Source: Maridesulfovibrio bastinii DSM 16055 (GTDB taxonomy: Bacteria > Desulfobacterota > Desulfovibrionia > Desulfovibrionales > Desulfovibrionaceae). From it: a stretch of DNA of 64,000 nt. Shown here one piece after another: positions 8,792-17,933 of this stretch (its first letter is position 1; each line of letters starts with the position of its first letter). The stretch is from the NCBI RefSeq assembly GCF_000429985.1, contig NZ_AUCX01000009.1, forward strand, positions 1 to 64,000, read 5' to 3'. The notes under the pieces were generated by a model that saw only the letters and a list, made by a program, of their open reading frames with translations, was not told the DNA's origin and did no database searches. The translations under genes were made by a program, and so were the position numbers.

Positions 8792-10561
8792 ATGCTAAAA
8801 AATTCATTACACATGAGAATTATGCTCTGGGGATGGGCCATTCTTATATGTGCCCTGCTTCTCACTTTGTGGTTTTACTATGGAACTGTTGCGTCCGAGC
8901 TGACCTCCTCGCAGGAGCAATCCACAGAGAGGCTGCTGGAATACGTTAAGTGGCGAATTAATAAAAGCGACTCCCAAAAAGGATCCGCAGCCTTTCAGGA
9001 TGAAATGACCAGACTTGGTTCCAGACTCGGAATCAGGATAACTTATATAATAAACGGCAAAGTTGTTGCCGATTCCAAGGTTTCGGATGAACGGCTGAGA
9101 ACTTTAGATGACCATTCTTCACGGCCTGAAGTTATAGAAGCTGTCCGTTCCGGTAAAGGTGAAAATATACGGCACAGTGCGACACTGGATACCAAAATGC
9201 TTTATGTCGCCGCACAGATGCCCGGCAAGGGAAACATACTTCGCCTTGCAATGCCTTACTCCAAAATAGGGCAGCGGCTCAGCAGGGTGAAAACAAGTTT
9301 CTTCATAATTTTTATTTTCATTGCGCTCGGCTCAGCCCTTGTGACTTTCATTCTCGGCCGCAGAACCACCCGTGCGGTACAATCTCTTTCCGAAACTGCA
9401 CAGGCCATAGGCAATGGCGATTACAGCAAGCGCATCCGGGTCATTCCCGGAGGTGAATTCTATCCCCTTGCCCAATCCATAAACACTATGGCCCACAGAA
9501 TTAAAAAACATATAAAAATCATAGAGGACCAGAAAGGACAACTTGATGCTATTTTTGAAAATATGCACGAGGGGGTCATGGTCCTGAACTACAAAGGACA
9601 GATTGAATCAGTCAATCAATCTCTGGTGGATATGTTTCCTTCCGCCCGCAAATGCGAGGGCCGCAATCCGCTGGAAGTTCTTATGCGCCATGAAATTCAG
9701 GACGCTGTGGACAGCATTCTGGCTGACATTGACGGGGAAAAAAGAAGCCTGATCATTGAACTGCCTGATGGCAGATCAATAAGTGCCTCAATTGTCGCTT
9801 TCACCGACTACAAGGACCGCCGCAAAGTTCTTCTGGTCTTCCATGACATAAGCGAAATCCGCAAAGTTGAGAAAGTGCTCCGCGACTTTGTTTCCAATGC
9901 CTCCCACCAGCTCAGAACACCTTTAACAAGTATAAAAGGGTATTCTGAGACACTGATCGACAATCCTCCTCAGGATGAAGCTGTTCTTAAAAATTTTCTG
10001 AGTATTATCCGTAATAATGCCGACCATATGTCCAAAGTTATTACCGGTATGTTTGCTCTTGCAAGAAGCGAATACTCTGGAAAGAAACTGAAAAATGAAC
10101 CCACATCGCTTGTTTCCACTCTTAATCAGAGCATAGGCGATGTCGCCCATCAGGCCGCTGAAAAGGGAATTGTCATCAACTGCTCCAATATACCGGACGT
10201 AGATGTTCTCGGTTCCCACGAAGGTTTAGTTCAAATCTTCGACAACCTGCTTGAGAATGCAGTTAAGTATGCGCCTGAAAACACGGATATATCAATTGAG
10301 ACGACAACTCATGAAAATGATGTATTTGTAAAAGTTATCGATAAGGGTCCAGGAATACCGCACGCCGAACAGGATCGTATCTTCGAGAAATTTTTCAAGC
10401 TCGATGAAAATGCCATTGATAATGGCAGCTCAGGTCTTGGTCTTGCAATCTGCCGCAGTCTGGTCCGCAACTTCAATGGTGATATCTGGGTTGAAAGCCC
10501 GGTAGACACGACAACAAAGGAAGGCTCGGCTTTCTGCGTAAAGCTGAAAAAAACAGCCTAG
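8792..10561 (+). CDS. phoR: PhoR-like membrane sensor histidine kinase
   Basis: A 589-residue kinase. Two transmembrane segments (about 10-30 and 170-190) enclose an extracytoplasmic sensor region. HAMP (about 190-240) and PAS (about 245-355) follow, then the H-box FVSNASHQLRTPLTSIKGY with phospho-acceptor H372, and a HATPase domain with N, G1 (DKGPGIP), F and G2 (GSSGLGLAICRSL) boxes. The H-box sequence and the PiT and DUF47 genes directly downstream support a phosphate-response kinase. No phoB response-regulator gene is in the window, so the partner must be elsewhere. The kinase is preceded by Pho-box-like repeats, suggesting it is induced by phosphate starvation. Confidence 0.8.
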   Translation: MLKNSLHMRIMLWGWAILICALLLTLWFYYGTVASELTSSQEQSTERLLEYVKWRINKSDSQKGSAAFQDEMTRLGSRLGIRITYIINGKVVADSKVSDERLRTLDDHSSRPEVIEAVRSGKGENIRHSATLDTKMLYVAAQMPGKGNILRLAMPYSKIGQRLSRVKTSFFIIFIFIALGSALVTFILGRRTTRAVQSLSETAQAIGNGDYSKRIRVIPGGEFYPLAQSINTMAHRIKKHIKIIEDQKGQLDAIFENMHEGVMVLNYKGQIESVNQSLVDMFPSARKCEGRNPLEVLMRHEIQDAVDSILADIDGEKRSLIIELPDGRSISASIVAFTDYKDRRKVLLVFHDISEIRKVEKVLRDFVSNASHQLRTPLTSIKGYSETLIDNPPQDEAVLKNFLSIIRNNADHMSKVITGMFALARSEYSGKKLKNEPTSLVSTLNQSIGDVAHQAAEKGIVINCSNIPDVDVLGSHEGLVQIFDNLLENAVKYAPENTDISIETTTHENDVFVKVIDKGPGIPHAEQDRIFEKFFKLDENAIDNGSSGLGLAICRSLVRNFNGDIWVESPVDTTTKEGSAFCVKLKKTA

Positions 10562-10592
10562 CTTTTCTTTTTCCTCACTCAAGGGGTATTTA

Positions 10593-11831
10593 ATGGATAT
10601 TTACGATCTTTTTTTCTATCTGGCCCTTTTTGCAGGTTTTATGATGGCATTCAACCTCGGGGCGAACGATGTAGCCAACTCAATGGCTTCCGCAGTGGGG
10701 GCAAAGGCTATAACCGTAAAACAGGCCGTACTTATTGCCGGAGTGCTTAACTTTGCCGGAGCCGTTATTCTCGGTTCACATGTTACGGCTACGGTAAGTA
10801 AAGGAATTATCAATCCCGAGGCCATTTCTGATCCTAAACTGATAATGATAGGGATGTTTGCCTCGCTCATTGCGGCGGCGGGGTGGGTTCTTATATCTAC
10901 CCTGACAGCACTCCCGGTATCATCAACACATTCAATCGTCGGAGCAATTCTCGGTTTCGGGCTCGTGGCCGGCGGACCGGATGTAGTCAACTGGCTGAAA
11001 ATGGTGGGCATTGTCATGTCATGGATTATTTCACCGTTTTTTGCAGCAGCTATATCCTATTTCATTTTCAGTCACATCAGAAAAACAATTTTATTTAAAC
11101 GAAACTTTATCCATCAGGCTAAAAAATGGGCCCCGATATGGATGGCTTTAACCGTTCTTTTAATCGCCCTTTCTTTTCTCTATAAAACACCTGTTGGAAA
11201 AAAATTGAACCTGCCTTTCTCCGGTTCACTCCTGCTTGCTCTTGCTGTTGCTTTTGTCATGTGGTTCATAGGCAAATTAATGGTCAGCAAGCTTATTGGC
11301 GACCCGGAAGAAGGTGCTGAAGCCGTAGAGAGAACATTCCGCAAACTGCAGGTCGGCACGTCATGCTATGTGGCCCTGTCTCAGGGAGCCAACGATGTAG
11401 CCAATGCCATCGGTCCTGTTGCGGCAATCTACCTTATTTCCAAAGAACATCAGCTTCTTTCTACAGCTCAGGTTCCCATAGGAATTCTTATCCTCGGCGG
11501 ACTCGGTATTGCCATCGGTATCGCACTGCTCGGACACAAGGTTATGGGAACAGTGGGTAACAAAATCACAGTACTTACAAATACCAGAGGTTTTGCAGTT
11601 GACTTCGGAGCAGCAACAACAGTTCTTGCCGCCTCAAACATGGGACTCCCGGTATCAACAACCCATGCCTCTGTCGGTGCGGTTGTGGGTGTCGGTCTGG
11701 CCAGAGGATTCAGCGCCGTCAATTTCAAAGTACTCTGGAAAATAGTTATATACTGGCTGCTCACAGTACCGATTGCGGCACTGACAAGTATTATTATTTA
11801 TACTATCCTTAAGTGGACTTTTCTTTCTTAA
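10593..11831 (+). CDS. pit: PiT-family inorganic phosphate transporter
   Basis: A 412-residue inner-membrane carrier importing phosphate (as metal-phosphate with protons or as a sodium symport). The two halves each carry the family signature: GANDVANSMAS near residue 24 and GANDVANAIGP near residue 270, each followed by a PVSTTH motif. About ten hydrophobic spans are separated by a basic cytoplasmic loop in the middle. It starts 31 bp after phoR and lies just upstream of the DUF47 gene, the arrangement commonly seen for Pit plus its PhoU-like accessory protein. Confidence 0.93.
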   Translation: MDIYDLFFYLALFAGFMMAFNLGANDVANSMASAVGAKAITVKQAVLIAGVLNFAGAVILGSHVTATVSKGIINPEAISDPKLIMIGMFASLIAAAGWVLISTLTALPVSSTHSIVGAILGFGLVAGGPDVVNWLKMVGIVMSWIISPFFAAAISYFIFSHIRKTILFKRNFIHQAKKWAPIWMALTVLLIALSFLYKTPVGKKLNLPFSGSLLLALAVAFVMWFIGKLMVSKLIGDPEEGAEAVERTFRKLQVGTSCYVALSQGANDVANAIGPVAAIYLISKEHQLLSTAQVPIGILILGGLGIAIGIALLGHKVMGTVGNKITVLTNTRGFAVDFGAATTVLAASNMGLPVSTTHASVGAVVGVGLARGFSAVNFKVLWKIVIYWLLTVPIAALTSIIIYTILKWTFLS

Positions 11832-11860
11832 CGACAATTAACCTGAACAGGAGGATATAT

Positions 11861-12538
11861 ATGAGTTTTCACATCCCGTTCCTCGGCCTTCTTTCCACAA
11901 ACGACCCGATGGAAGGTCTGGTAAAACACTATGATAAAATTGCCGAATGCATTCAGATCATTAACGATTCAGTTGAATGCTATGTAACCAACGGAAATAC
12001 CTGCAAAGAGTTCAAAGAACTTACAGAACAGATTGATACCGTTGAAGCTCAGGCTGATAAAATAAAACGCAGCATCAGAAACCATCTTCCCCGCAGCCTC
12101 TTTATGACTGTCGATAAAACTCTGTTCCTTAACTACACAAGCTCTCAGGATAATGTTCTTGATTACGCTCAGGATGCATTGCACTGGCTTGCAATGCGCA
12201 GAGTTGAAATTCCAGTTGAATTTCAAAAAGATATTATCGGACTCGTTTCTGAAATAAATGAAGTAGCAACAAGCCTCGGACCTGCCCTTAAAACTACTAT
12301 TTCCCTGATAAACGGTAAGTCCATTGACCGTGAGGGAACAAAAAACGCCTTCCGCAAAGTCCGTGGACAGCGTGAAAAAGTGAAAGACCTTGAAAGATCC
12401 CTTTCACACAAAATTTTTACTTCCAAAATGAATTTTAAAGATATCTACCAGCTGATTCATTTCGTCGACTGCATTGATGAAATGGCCCATGCTGCTGAAA
12501 GCTGCGCGGACATCCTCCGCTCAATGATCGCAAGATAA
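11861..12538 (+). CDS. DUF47 / PhoU-like phosphate transport accessory protein
   Basis: A 225-residue all-helical cytosolic protein of the TIGR00153/DUF47 family, predicted to regulate or couple to the adjacent Pit transporter. Typical features are the opening PFLGLL, a helical EAQADKIKRSIRNHLPRSLF segment rich in charged residues that contact metals in PhoU relatives, and the C-terminal IDEMAHAAESCADILR. ATG at 11861 is chosen because AGGAGG lies at the correct distance; a longer frame reaching back into pit lacks such a site. It is the last gene of the phoR-pit operon. Confidence 0.88.
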   Translation: MSFHIPFLGLLSTNDPMEGLVKHYDKIAECIQIINDSVECYVTNGNTCKEFKELTEQIDTVEAQADKIKRSIRNHLPRSLFMTVDKTLFLNYTSSQDNVLDYAQDALHWLAMRRVEIPVEFQKDIIGLVSEINEVATSLGPALKTTISLINGKSIDREGTKNAFRKVRGQREKVKDLERSLSHKIFTSKMNFKDIYQLIHFVDCIDEMAHAAESCADILRSMIAR

Positions 12539-12544
12539 GTAAAT

Positions 12545-12579
12545 AAAAAACCCCGGCGTAAATACACCGGGGTTTTTTA
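12545..12579 (+). terminator. Terminator of the phosphate operon
   Basis: AAAAAACCCCGG pairs with CCGGGGTTTTTT around a short loop. The symmetry of A and T runs allows function in both directions, so it can also stop the convergent CBS gene. Confidence 0.85.
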
Positions 12580-12619
12580 TTTCTGATAACTGCGAACGCA
12601 GATATAATTTTATAGTACT

Positions 12620-13297
12620 CTACTTGGTAAGGCTGTTTACAGAATCACGAACCCAGTACATGAGTTCGAAACGTTCCGCGATTCCTTCACGCAGTCTGTT
12701 CAGGTCAGCCTTATCCATATCTCTGATACGGATAAAAACATCACGCATGTTTTCCTGTATCGGTTCAAAAGAAGTCAGCACGGACATTACCCGGGCTTTG
12801 TTGTCCTTGAGGTAATCAAGAACCGGACTTAAAAATCCGGGATCATTTGAGAGCCTGAGCCCCATCTGAACTCCGCCATGCCGCACTCCGGTAATTTCAA
12901 TCAGCACTTTGAAAACATCAGTATTGGTAATAATTCCGATGCATTTGTTTTCGGAATCAACAACCGGTAAACCACCTATTTTCTTTTCCTGAAGAATTAC
13001 TGCGGCTTTTTCAATAGTGTCATCCTCAGAAACAGTAAGAACCTTGCGGGTCATGATATCTTTAAGCTTAATTTCAGAAAGAAGATAATAAAGCTCGTGC
13101 ATATCAAGAGTAGTAGCTTTGGAAGGAGATGCTTCTTTAACATCCCTGTCGGAAACAAGGCCAACCAGTTCTCCATCATCGTTAACGATCGGCAGACGGC
13201 CTATATTCTTTTCTTTCAACAGCTTTGCGGCCTTCATCATGGAACGCTCAGGTGTCAGGGTAACCACTTCACGAGTCATCCAATGTTTTACAAGCAT
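12620..13297 (-). CDS. Tandem CBS-domain protein with C-terminal ACT-like region (AcuB-like)
   Basis: 225 residues. CBS 1 is about 1-60 (MLVKHWMTREVVTLTPE, then SDRDVKEA) and CBS 2 about 76-135 (IKLKDIMTRKVLTV, then GIITNTDVFKVL). Paired CBS domains bind adenosyl ligands such as AMP, ATP or SAM. The C-terminal 85 residues look like an ACT-type alpha/beta module, giving the AcuB-like architecture. GGAGG lies upstream of the ATG. It is monocistronic and flanked by unrelated genes, so the regulated partner is unknown. Confidence 0.8.
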   Translation of the reverse strand: MLVKHWMTREVVTLTPERSMMKAAKLLKEKNIGRLPIVNDDGELVGLVSDRDVKEASPSKATTLDMHELYYLLSEIKLKDIMTRKVLTVSEDDTIEKAAVILQEKKIGGLPVVDSENKCIGIITNTDVFKVLIEITGVRHGGVQMGLRLSNDPGFLSPVLDYLKDNKARVMSVLTSFEPIQENMRDVFIRIRDMDKADLNRLREGIAERFELMYWVRDSVNSLTK

Positions 13298-13462
13298 GAT
13301 CTTTCCTCCTTCATATTAAGCTGAAACAACAATTCAAGTGTCACTCTATCTCAAAAATCCGGCATTATCGGCAATATATTCTGCCACTGCGCTAAAAAGC
13401 GTCTATTCTACTGTTCTGATTATATAATATGAACACCATGGTCAATAAAAGTATGCGACTAT

Positions 13463-14698
13463 CTATTCACCGAGACGAATAAAATATCCCTGCTGCAATT
13501 CAGCAGAATCACAACGCAGCAGAGCTTCCGTACCGGAATGTACTGTATCGACTTTTTCGCCATTTAATTTTTCAAAGGAATACGAACCCGTTGCTATAGA
13601 AGGTCTGCTCAAAGCAGGGGCTATTACAGTCACATTTCTACTTTCTTCCCAACGGCTTTTTACGGAAACAAGCCAGCTGTCATCACCGCGTTTTTCCAGA
13701 AGGCGAGCCAGAACAGGTCTTTTCTCTCCGGACTCAGGCGGCAGGGCCACTCTCGACGGATTATTTTTTCTTAAAAATCCCGTGCTCAAAGGTCTGGTTG
13801 AAACATTGCGCAACTCAGGAACAGCTTCCTTTGGCAGATGTCCGCCACCTGAAACAGCATCAATGGAAGTTCTGTAGACATCCACAGCCTGTGCCAGATA
13901 GGACGAACTTTTAGTTCTGCCTTCAATCTTCAAAGCTGCGATGCCGAGATCAGTAAAAAATTTAATATACCTAATCAGGCACAAATCTTCAGCAGCATAG
14001 ATGGTAGTGAAGTCCTCATCTTCAACCGATTCCCAGAAAACTTCTCCGGGTCTGGTCTTTTCTTCAACCCTTATCCCTGTGGCCTTGTACTCAAATCGGC
14101 ATGGATGGGTACACCTGCCCATATTGGCACTGCGGTTATTCATCCACGCACTCATGAAGCAGCGGCCTGACAAAGCCATGCACATGGCCCCGTGTACAAA
14201 TATTTCAAGCTCCGTATCAGGACACTTCTCAGCAATATCGCGAATATCAAGAGCACTTAATTCACGGGCAAGATTGACCCTTGTCGCTCCGAATTCTTTC
14301 CAGAAGCGTACAGACTCGCTGTTTCCGGTGTTGGCCTGAGTGCTGATGTGAAGCGGAACTTCAGGCAGGGTCTTTCGGGCCAGCAGAGCGACACCGGGGT
14401 CAGCTACAATTAAGCCATCCGGAGTTGATTCCGCCAGTTTATCAAGATCGGCGCGAACAGAATCAAGATCCTTCTCCCGCGGATAAGCATTCAGACAGAA
14501 ATACGAGCTTGCTCCGGCATCGGAAATTTTTTTGAGAGCTTCCGGCAACTCTTCCCAGCCGAATCCGGCTCCCTGTGAACGCAGATTAAGATTACCTGCA
14601 CCAAAATAAACAGCATCAGCTCCGTATATTAAAGCTGTTTCCAGCTTCTCCATATTTCCTGCAGGACAGAGAAGCTCGGGCTTTTTTGTTTTTATCAT
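13463..14698 (-). CDS. U32-family peptidase-like protein (possible tRNA/rRNA hydroxylation factor)
   Basis: 411 residues. The opening KPELLCPAGNMEKLETALIYGADAVYFG is the standard U32 N-terminus. The family signature lies in the middle (ELEIFVHGAMCMALSGRCFMS), followed by the GRCTHPCR cysteine cluster and LCLIRYIKFFTDLGIAALKIEGRTKS. Relatives TrhP and RlhA take part in prephenate-dependent hydroxylation of tRNA U34 and 23S rRNA; protease activity is doubtful for most members. Length is nearer TrhP than RlhA. It sits 14 bp upstream of nothing else on this strand and 14 bp downstream of the PHP gene, with which it is probably co-transcribed. Confidence 0.85.
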   Translation of the reverse strand: MIKTKKPELLCPAGNMEKLETALIYGADAVYFGAGNLNLRSQGAGFGWEELPEALKKISDAGASSYFCLNAYPREKDLDSVRADLDKLAESTPDGLIVADPGVALLARKTLPEVPLHISTQANTGNSESVRFWKEFGATRVNLARELSALDIRDIAEKCPDTELEIFVHGAMCMALSGRCFMSAWMNNRSANMGRCTHPCRFEYKATGIRVEEKTRPGEVFWESVEDEDFTTIYAAEDLCLIRYIKFFTDLGIAALKIEGRTKSSSYLAQAVDVYRTSIDAVSGGGHLPKEAVPELRNVSTRPLSTGFLRKNNPSRVALPPESGEKRPVLARLLEKRGDDSWLVSVKSRWEESRNVTVIAPALSRPSIATGSYSFEKLNGEKVDTVHSGTEALLRCDSAELQQGYFIRLGE

Positions 14699-14712
14699 TC
14701 TAAACCACTTTT

Positions 14713-15576
14713 TTAAAAATTGACTGAAAGCCCCTTGGATTGCCTCAGAGCTTTAAGGTCGTCAAGCACACTGTGATGAACAAAAAGTTTTCCGGTACCT
14801 TTACCGATTCTTATCTCGGGTTTAACTGACCCGTGAAAGTCAGACCCCCCGCTTGGGAGAAGGCCGAACTTCCGGGCTGCTTTTTTGTATGCAGAGGTCA
14901 TCTCAAGAGTATGGGATGTGTAATAAACTTCAATGGCTTCAAGGCCGTATCCTTTCAACCTTTCAAGCTCAACATCAAGCTGGGCGTCATCAACTCCGAG
15001 AAGGCAGGGATGAGCTAACACAGCAGTTGCCCCGGCACTGTTGAGAAGAGCTATCCCATCTTCAGCAGTAATCTTAATTTTAGGAACATAGGCTTTGCCA
15101 TCTTTGCCCAGCAGCTTTTGAAAAGCTTCCTCAATACTGTGCACATATCCATGATGTACAAGTGCTCTGGCAAAATGAGGTCGCCCCAGAGTTCCGGTAG
15201 CAAGGGCCTCAACTTCTTCATAAGTGACCGGATAACCAACAGCCGTCAGCTTTTCAACCAGTTCTCTATTACGGATCTCTCTTGAGTTTACAAGTCTGCT
15301 GAAAGCCTCGGACAGGCAGGGTGCATAAGGGTCAATCCATAATCCGACAATATGCATTATTCCCCTGTCATAGCTTACACTGAGTTCACAGCCGGGTATA
15401 ACCTCAATGCCATACTTTTTACCGGCCTCCAGCGCTTCAGGCAGCCCTGAAACAGTATCATGATCAGTAAGAGCTACAGCAGCAAGTCCGGCATCCTTGG
15501 CGGCTTTAACAAGTTCGGAAGGGGTCAGAGTTCCATCAGACGCAGTTGAATGAGTATGCAAATCTACTCCGGGCAT
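14713..15576 (-). CDS. PHP-domain phosphoesterase (RNase AM/YciV-like)
   Basis: 287 residues. The PHP metal-site motifs appear in order: DLHTHSTASDG at the N-terminus, ALTDHDT, then PGCELSV, and the late GGSDFHG. The close family includes nucleoside 3',5'-bisphosphate phosphatases and the 5'-to-3' exoribonuclease RNase AM, which act on RNA ends and on pAp. The enzyme should be cytosolic and use several divalent metals. It precedes the U32 gene, an association consistent with RNA metabolism. The precise substrate cannot be read from sequence. Confidence 0.85.
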   Translation of the reverse strand: MPGVDLHTHSTASDGTLTPSELVKAAKDAGLAAVALTDHDTVSGLPEALEAGKKYGIEVIPGCELSVSYDRGIMHIVGLWIDPYAPCLSEAFSRLVNSREIRNRELVEKLTAVGYPVTYEEVEALATGTLGRPHFARALVHHGYVHSIEEAFQKLLGKDGKAYVPKIKITAEDGIALLNSAGATAVLAHPCLLGVDDAQLDVELERLKGYGLEAIEVYYTSHTLEMTSAYKKAARKFGLLPSGGSDFHGSVKPEIRIGKGTGKLFVHHSVLDDLKALRQSKGLSVNF

Positions 15577-15706
15577 GATACACTCCTGTTTGATGGAGTA
15601 TGATTACCAGTTTTCCTTATGGCTTTACAGGGTAAATGTACCTTGAGGATTTCCTCATCTATGTTTATAGGAGACACAGACGAAACTGTTCAAGGAGACC
15701 AAGACA

Positions 15707-15898
15707 ATGGCACTCAATAAAGAATTGATTGAAATTCTGGTCTGCCCTAAATGCAAGGGCGACCTTTCCCTCTTCGAAGACGAATCCGGCTTTGAGTGTG
15801 AAAAATGCAAGGTTGTCTATCCGGTTAAGGATGAAATCCCCATCATGCTTATTGATGAGGCCATTCCTTCGGACAGATGGAAACAAGAAAAAAAATAG
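15707..15898 (+). CDS. Trm112-family zinc-ribbon protein
   Basis: 63 residues with two CxxC pairs (CPKC near residue 14 and CEKC near residue 33) and the conserved ending YPVKDEIPIMLIDEAI. Eukaryotic and archaeal Trm112 activates methyltransferases; bacterial members such as YcaR are of unknown role and are often near lipid A or cell-wall genes. Here it is 58 bp upstream of an FKBP isomerase, in the same orientation. Confidence 0.88.
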   Translation: MALNKELIEILVCPKCKGDLSLFEDESGFECEKCKVVYPVKDEIPIMLIDEAIPSDRWKQEKK

Positions 15899-15956
15899 TG
15901 CAACCAAAGGCGGAAAACATGCCTAACGTTTTCCGTAAGAAGTACAAGGAGTACAC

Positions 15957-16385
15957 ATGTCTCAGGCCAAAGACGGCGATAAGGTCCGCGTCCACTACAA
16001 AGGTTCTCTCGAAGATGGAACTGTTTTCGACTCTTCCTACGAAAGAAATGAACCTCTTGAAATTACTCTCGGACAGGGAATGCTCATTCCCGGTTTTGAA
16101 AAGGCTGTAGTTGGACTTCAGGCCGGAGAAAAAGTAAGCGCTACAATCGCCCCTGCAGAGGGTTACGGCGACTACCACGACGAATACACCTTCGAGGTGG
16201 AAAGAGGACAGATTCCGCCGGATATCACCCCGGAAGTAGGTATGATGCTTCAGGTAAACACTGATCAGGGTGTGACCAACGTAACCATCAAATCCGTCAC
16301 CGATGAAAAAGTTATTCTCGACGGTAACCACCCTCTGGCTGGCCAGACCATGCTTTTCGACATTGAGCTTGTTGAAATCATGTAA
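15957..16385 (+). CDS. FKBP-type peptidyl-prolyl isomerase, SlyD-like
   Basis: 142 residues, cytosolic (no signal peptide). The FKBP core (VRVHYKGSLEDGTVFDSS, PLEITLGQGMLIPGFEKAV) is interrupted at about 70-120 by the insert-in-flap chaperone domain, then closed by HPLAGQTMLFDIELVEI. This is the SlyD/FkpB layout, but the histidine/cysteine-rich metal tail of E. coli SlyD is absent, so a role in nickel delivery is less likely. AAGGAG is positioned before the ATG. Confidence 0.92.
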   Translation: MSQAKDGDKVRVHYKGSLEDGTVFDSSYERNEPLEITLGQGMLIPGFEKAVVGLQAGEKVSATIAPAEGYGDYHDEYTFEVERGQIPPDITPEVGMMLQVNTDQGVTNVTIKSVTDEKVILDGNHPLAGQTMLFDIELVEIM

Positions 16386-16430
16386 AAAAAGATAACGAAA
16401 TCAAAGCCTTTTATATTTGTAAAAGGTCTG

Positions 16431-16464
16431 AAAACCCCGCTTTTTCAAGCGGGGTTTATTTTTT
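16431..16464 (+). terminator. Terminator after the FKBP gene
   Basis: AAACCCCGCTT and AAGCGGGGTTT flank a TTTC loop and are followed by ATTTTTTG. Confidence 0.85.
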
Positions 16465-16500
16465 GTCTGTAAAACTTCCACATTTTTTTAATTTGAAATG

Positions 16501-16528
16501 TTGACAAATGATATTCTGGACATATTTT
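16501..16528 (+). promoter_or_regulatory. Candidate promoter of the hsp20 pair
   Basis: A perfect TTGACA (-35) is separated by 16 bp from TATTTT (-10), ending 33 bp before the first hsp20 start. It resembles a housekeeping sigma promoter rather than a heat-shock sigma site. No CIRCE repeat is visible. Confidence 0.5.
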
Positions 16529-16561
16529 ACAATCAACGCAAAAAAATGAGGAGGTAAGACT

Positions 16562-16975
16562 ATGGTAATAGACTTCAGCTCTTTTAATAATTTTCCGCAG
16601 GAATTTGATAAATTGTTTCAGGACTTCTTTGTACCCGGAAGGTACAGTCGTAGAAGAGTATCATACCCTCCAATTAATATTGGTGAAGATGATAACAACA
16701 TCTACATAAGAGCAGAGATACCTGGAGTTGCAATAGAAGATATTGATTTAACTCTTACAGATAAGAGTATTGTAATAACAGGTGAGCGCAAAAACAAAGA
16801 AGGAAGATTTTTCCGCAATGAAAGACCTTACGGAAGCTTCCAGAGAATTATTTCATTGAACGTTCCGGTTGAAAGAGACAGTGTAAAAGCAGATCTTACA
16901 AATGGAATACTTACTGTAACACTGCCTAAAACAGTTTCTTCAAAACCCAAAAAGATTAGTATTGATGTAGGATAA
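16562..16975 (+). CDS. Hsp20 small heat-shock protein 1
   Basis: 137 residues. An alpha-crystallin domain spans about 38-130: PPINIGEDDNNIYIRAEIPGV, the ITGERK strand, and the diagnostic NGILTVTLPKT. It should act as an ATP-independent holdase forming oligomers that capture unfolding proteins. A strong GAGGAGGT precedes the ATG. Followed after 12 bp by a second, diverged Hsp20 gene; the two probably form mixed oligomers. Confidence 0.95.
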   Translation: MVIDFSSFNNFPQEFDKLFQDFFVPGRYSRRRVSYPPINIGEDDNNIYIRAEIPGVAIEDIDLTLTDKSIVITGERKNKEGRFFRNERPYGSFQRIISLNVPVERDSVKADLTNGILTVTLPKTVSSKPKKISIDVG

Positions 16976-16987
16976 GGAGGTTTACTT

Positions 16988-17353
16988 ATGACAAACGAAA
17001 TCAAGAATAATGAAGAACAGCTTGAAAAGTTTCGTCCCGCTACCGACATCATTGAAAAAGAAGAAGGACTTTTCATCCTGATGGATATGCCGGGAGTCAC
17101 TAAAGAGAATCTCAATATTGACCTTGACGAAAATTCACTGACAGTAAGCGGAAAGGCTTATTCTCCCAAGGAAGAAAATGAAAAGTTTATCGACAGAGAA
17201 TTTGCAGACGGTGAATATGTAAGAAGTTTTACAGTTGCTGATGTGGTTGACCGCGAAAACATAAAAGCATCTCTTAAAAACGGAGTACTTGAGCTGTTTC
17301 TGCCCAAGGTTCCGGAAGTTCAGCCGAAACGGATTGAAATTACCTCTGCTTAA
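16988..17353 (+). CDS. Hsp20 small heat-shock protein 2
   Basis: 121 residues with the same fold as its upstream neighbour: PATDIIEKEEGLFILMDMPGV, a VSGKA strand, and KNGVLELFLPKVPE closing the crystallin domain. It is more acidic than the first copy and shares limited identity, so it is an old duplication rather than a recent one. AAGGAGG precedes its ATG at the end of the first gene. The operon ends at a strong terminator 36 bp downstream. Confidence 0.95.
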   Translation: MTNEIKNNEEQLEKFRPATDIIEKEEGLFILMDMPGVTKENLNIDLDENSLTVSGKAYSPKEENEKFIDREFADGEYVRSFTVADVVDRENIKASLKNGVLELFLPKVPEVQPKRIEITSA

Positions 17354-17388
17354 TTGAATATACCTTCACAACACCTTGCTCCCCCCTT

Positions 17389-17427
17389 AAAAACAAAAAG
17401 CCCTCATTTGAGGGCTTTTTGTTTTTC
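17389..17427. terminator. Bidirectional terminator between hsp20 and arfB
   Basis: AAAAACAAAAAGCCCTCA pairs with TGAGGGCTTTTTGTTTTT around a two-base centre, with A and T runs on both sides. It serves convergent transcripts. Confidence 0.9.
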
Positions 17428-17440
17428 TAAAGCATAAAAT

Positions 17441-17857
17441 TTAATAATCAGGCCTGCTGCGATTTTTTTTCTTCTCAGCCTTTTTCTTCTTCGAATCAAG
17501 TCTTCTCAATTTTGAACCATGAGGAATACGAGTCTTTTTCCTCTTTTTGGGAGGCTTGACTGCTTCCGTAATCATTTTACGGAAACGCTCGACAACCTCC
17601 TGCCTGTTCCGGTACTGACTTCGATGTTCTTCGGCGGAAAGACGTAATTCACCGGACAAGTTTATTCTTCCTGAAAGAACAGACTTGATTCTGTATTTCT
17701 GATTCGGGCTGAGTGTCGCAGAGTCATCAACATTAAAGATCAGGGTAACCTTTGTAGAAGCAGTATTTACATGCTGCCCTCCGGGTCCTGAACTGCGACT
17801 GGTGCTGAACGAAATTTCACTTTCGGGTATGGACAATGTGCTGTTGATTATTATCAT
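17441..17857 (-). CDS. arfB: Alternative ribosome-rescue factor / peptidyl-tRNA hydrolase ArfB
   Basis: 138 residues. The catalytic GGQ loop SSGPGGQHVNTASTKV is near residues 22-37, as in class-I release factors but without a codon-recognition domain. The C-terminal tail is very basic (PPKKRKKTRIP, then SKKKKAEKKKNRS), as needed to insert into the empty mRNA channel. ArfB hydrolyses peptidyl-tRNA on stalled ribosomes lacking a stop codon. Length matches E. coli YaeJ (140). Confidence 0.95.
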   Translation of the reverse strand: MIIINSTLSIPESEISFSTSRSSGPGGQHVNTASTKVTLIFNVDDSATLSPNQKYRIKSVLSGRINLSGELRLSAEEHRSQYRNRQEVVERFRKMITEAVKPPKKRKKTRIPHGSKLRRLDSKKKKAEKKKNRSRPDY

Positions 17858-17933
17858 AGCTCTCGGTCGGATGTCTTATAGGTAAAGCCACGGGTTTTCC
17901 CCAAATGGAACCAAAATGCAAGGAGATTTGAGT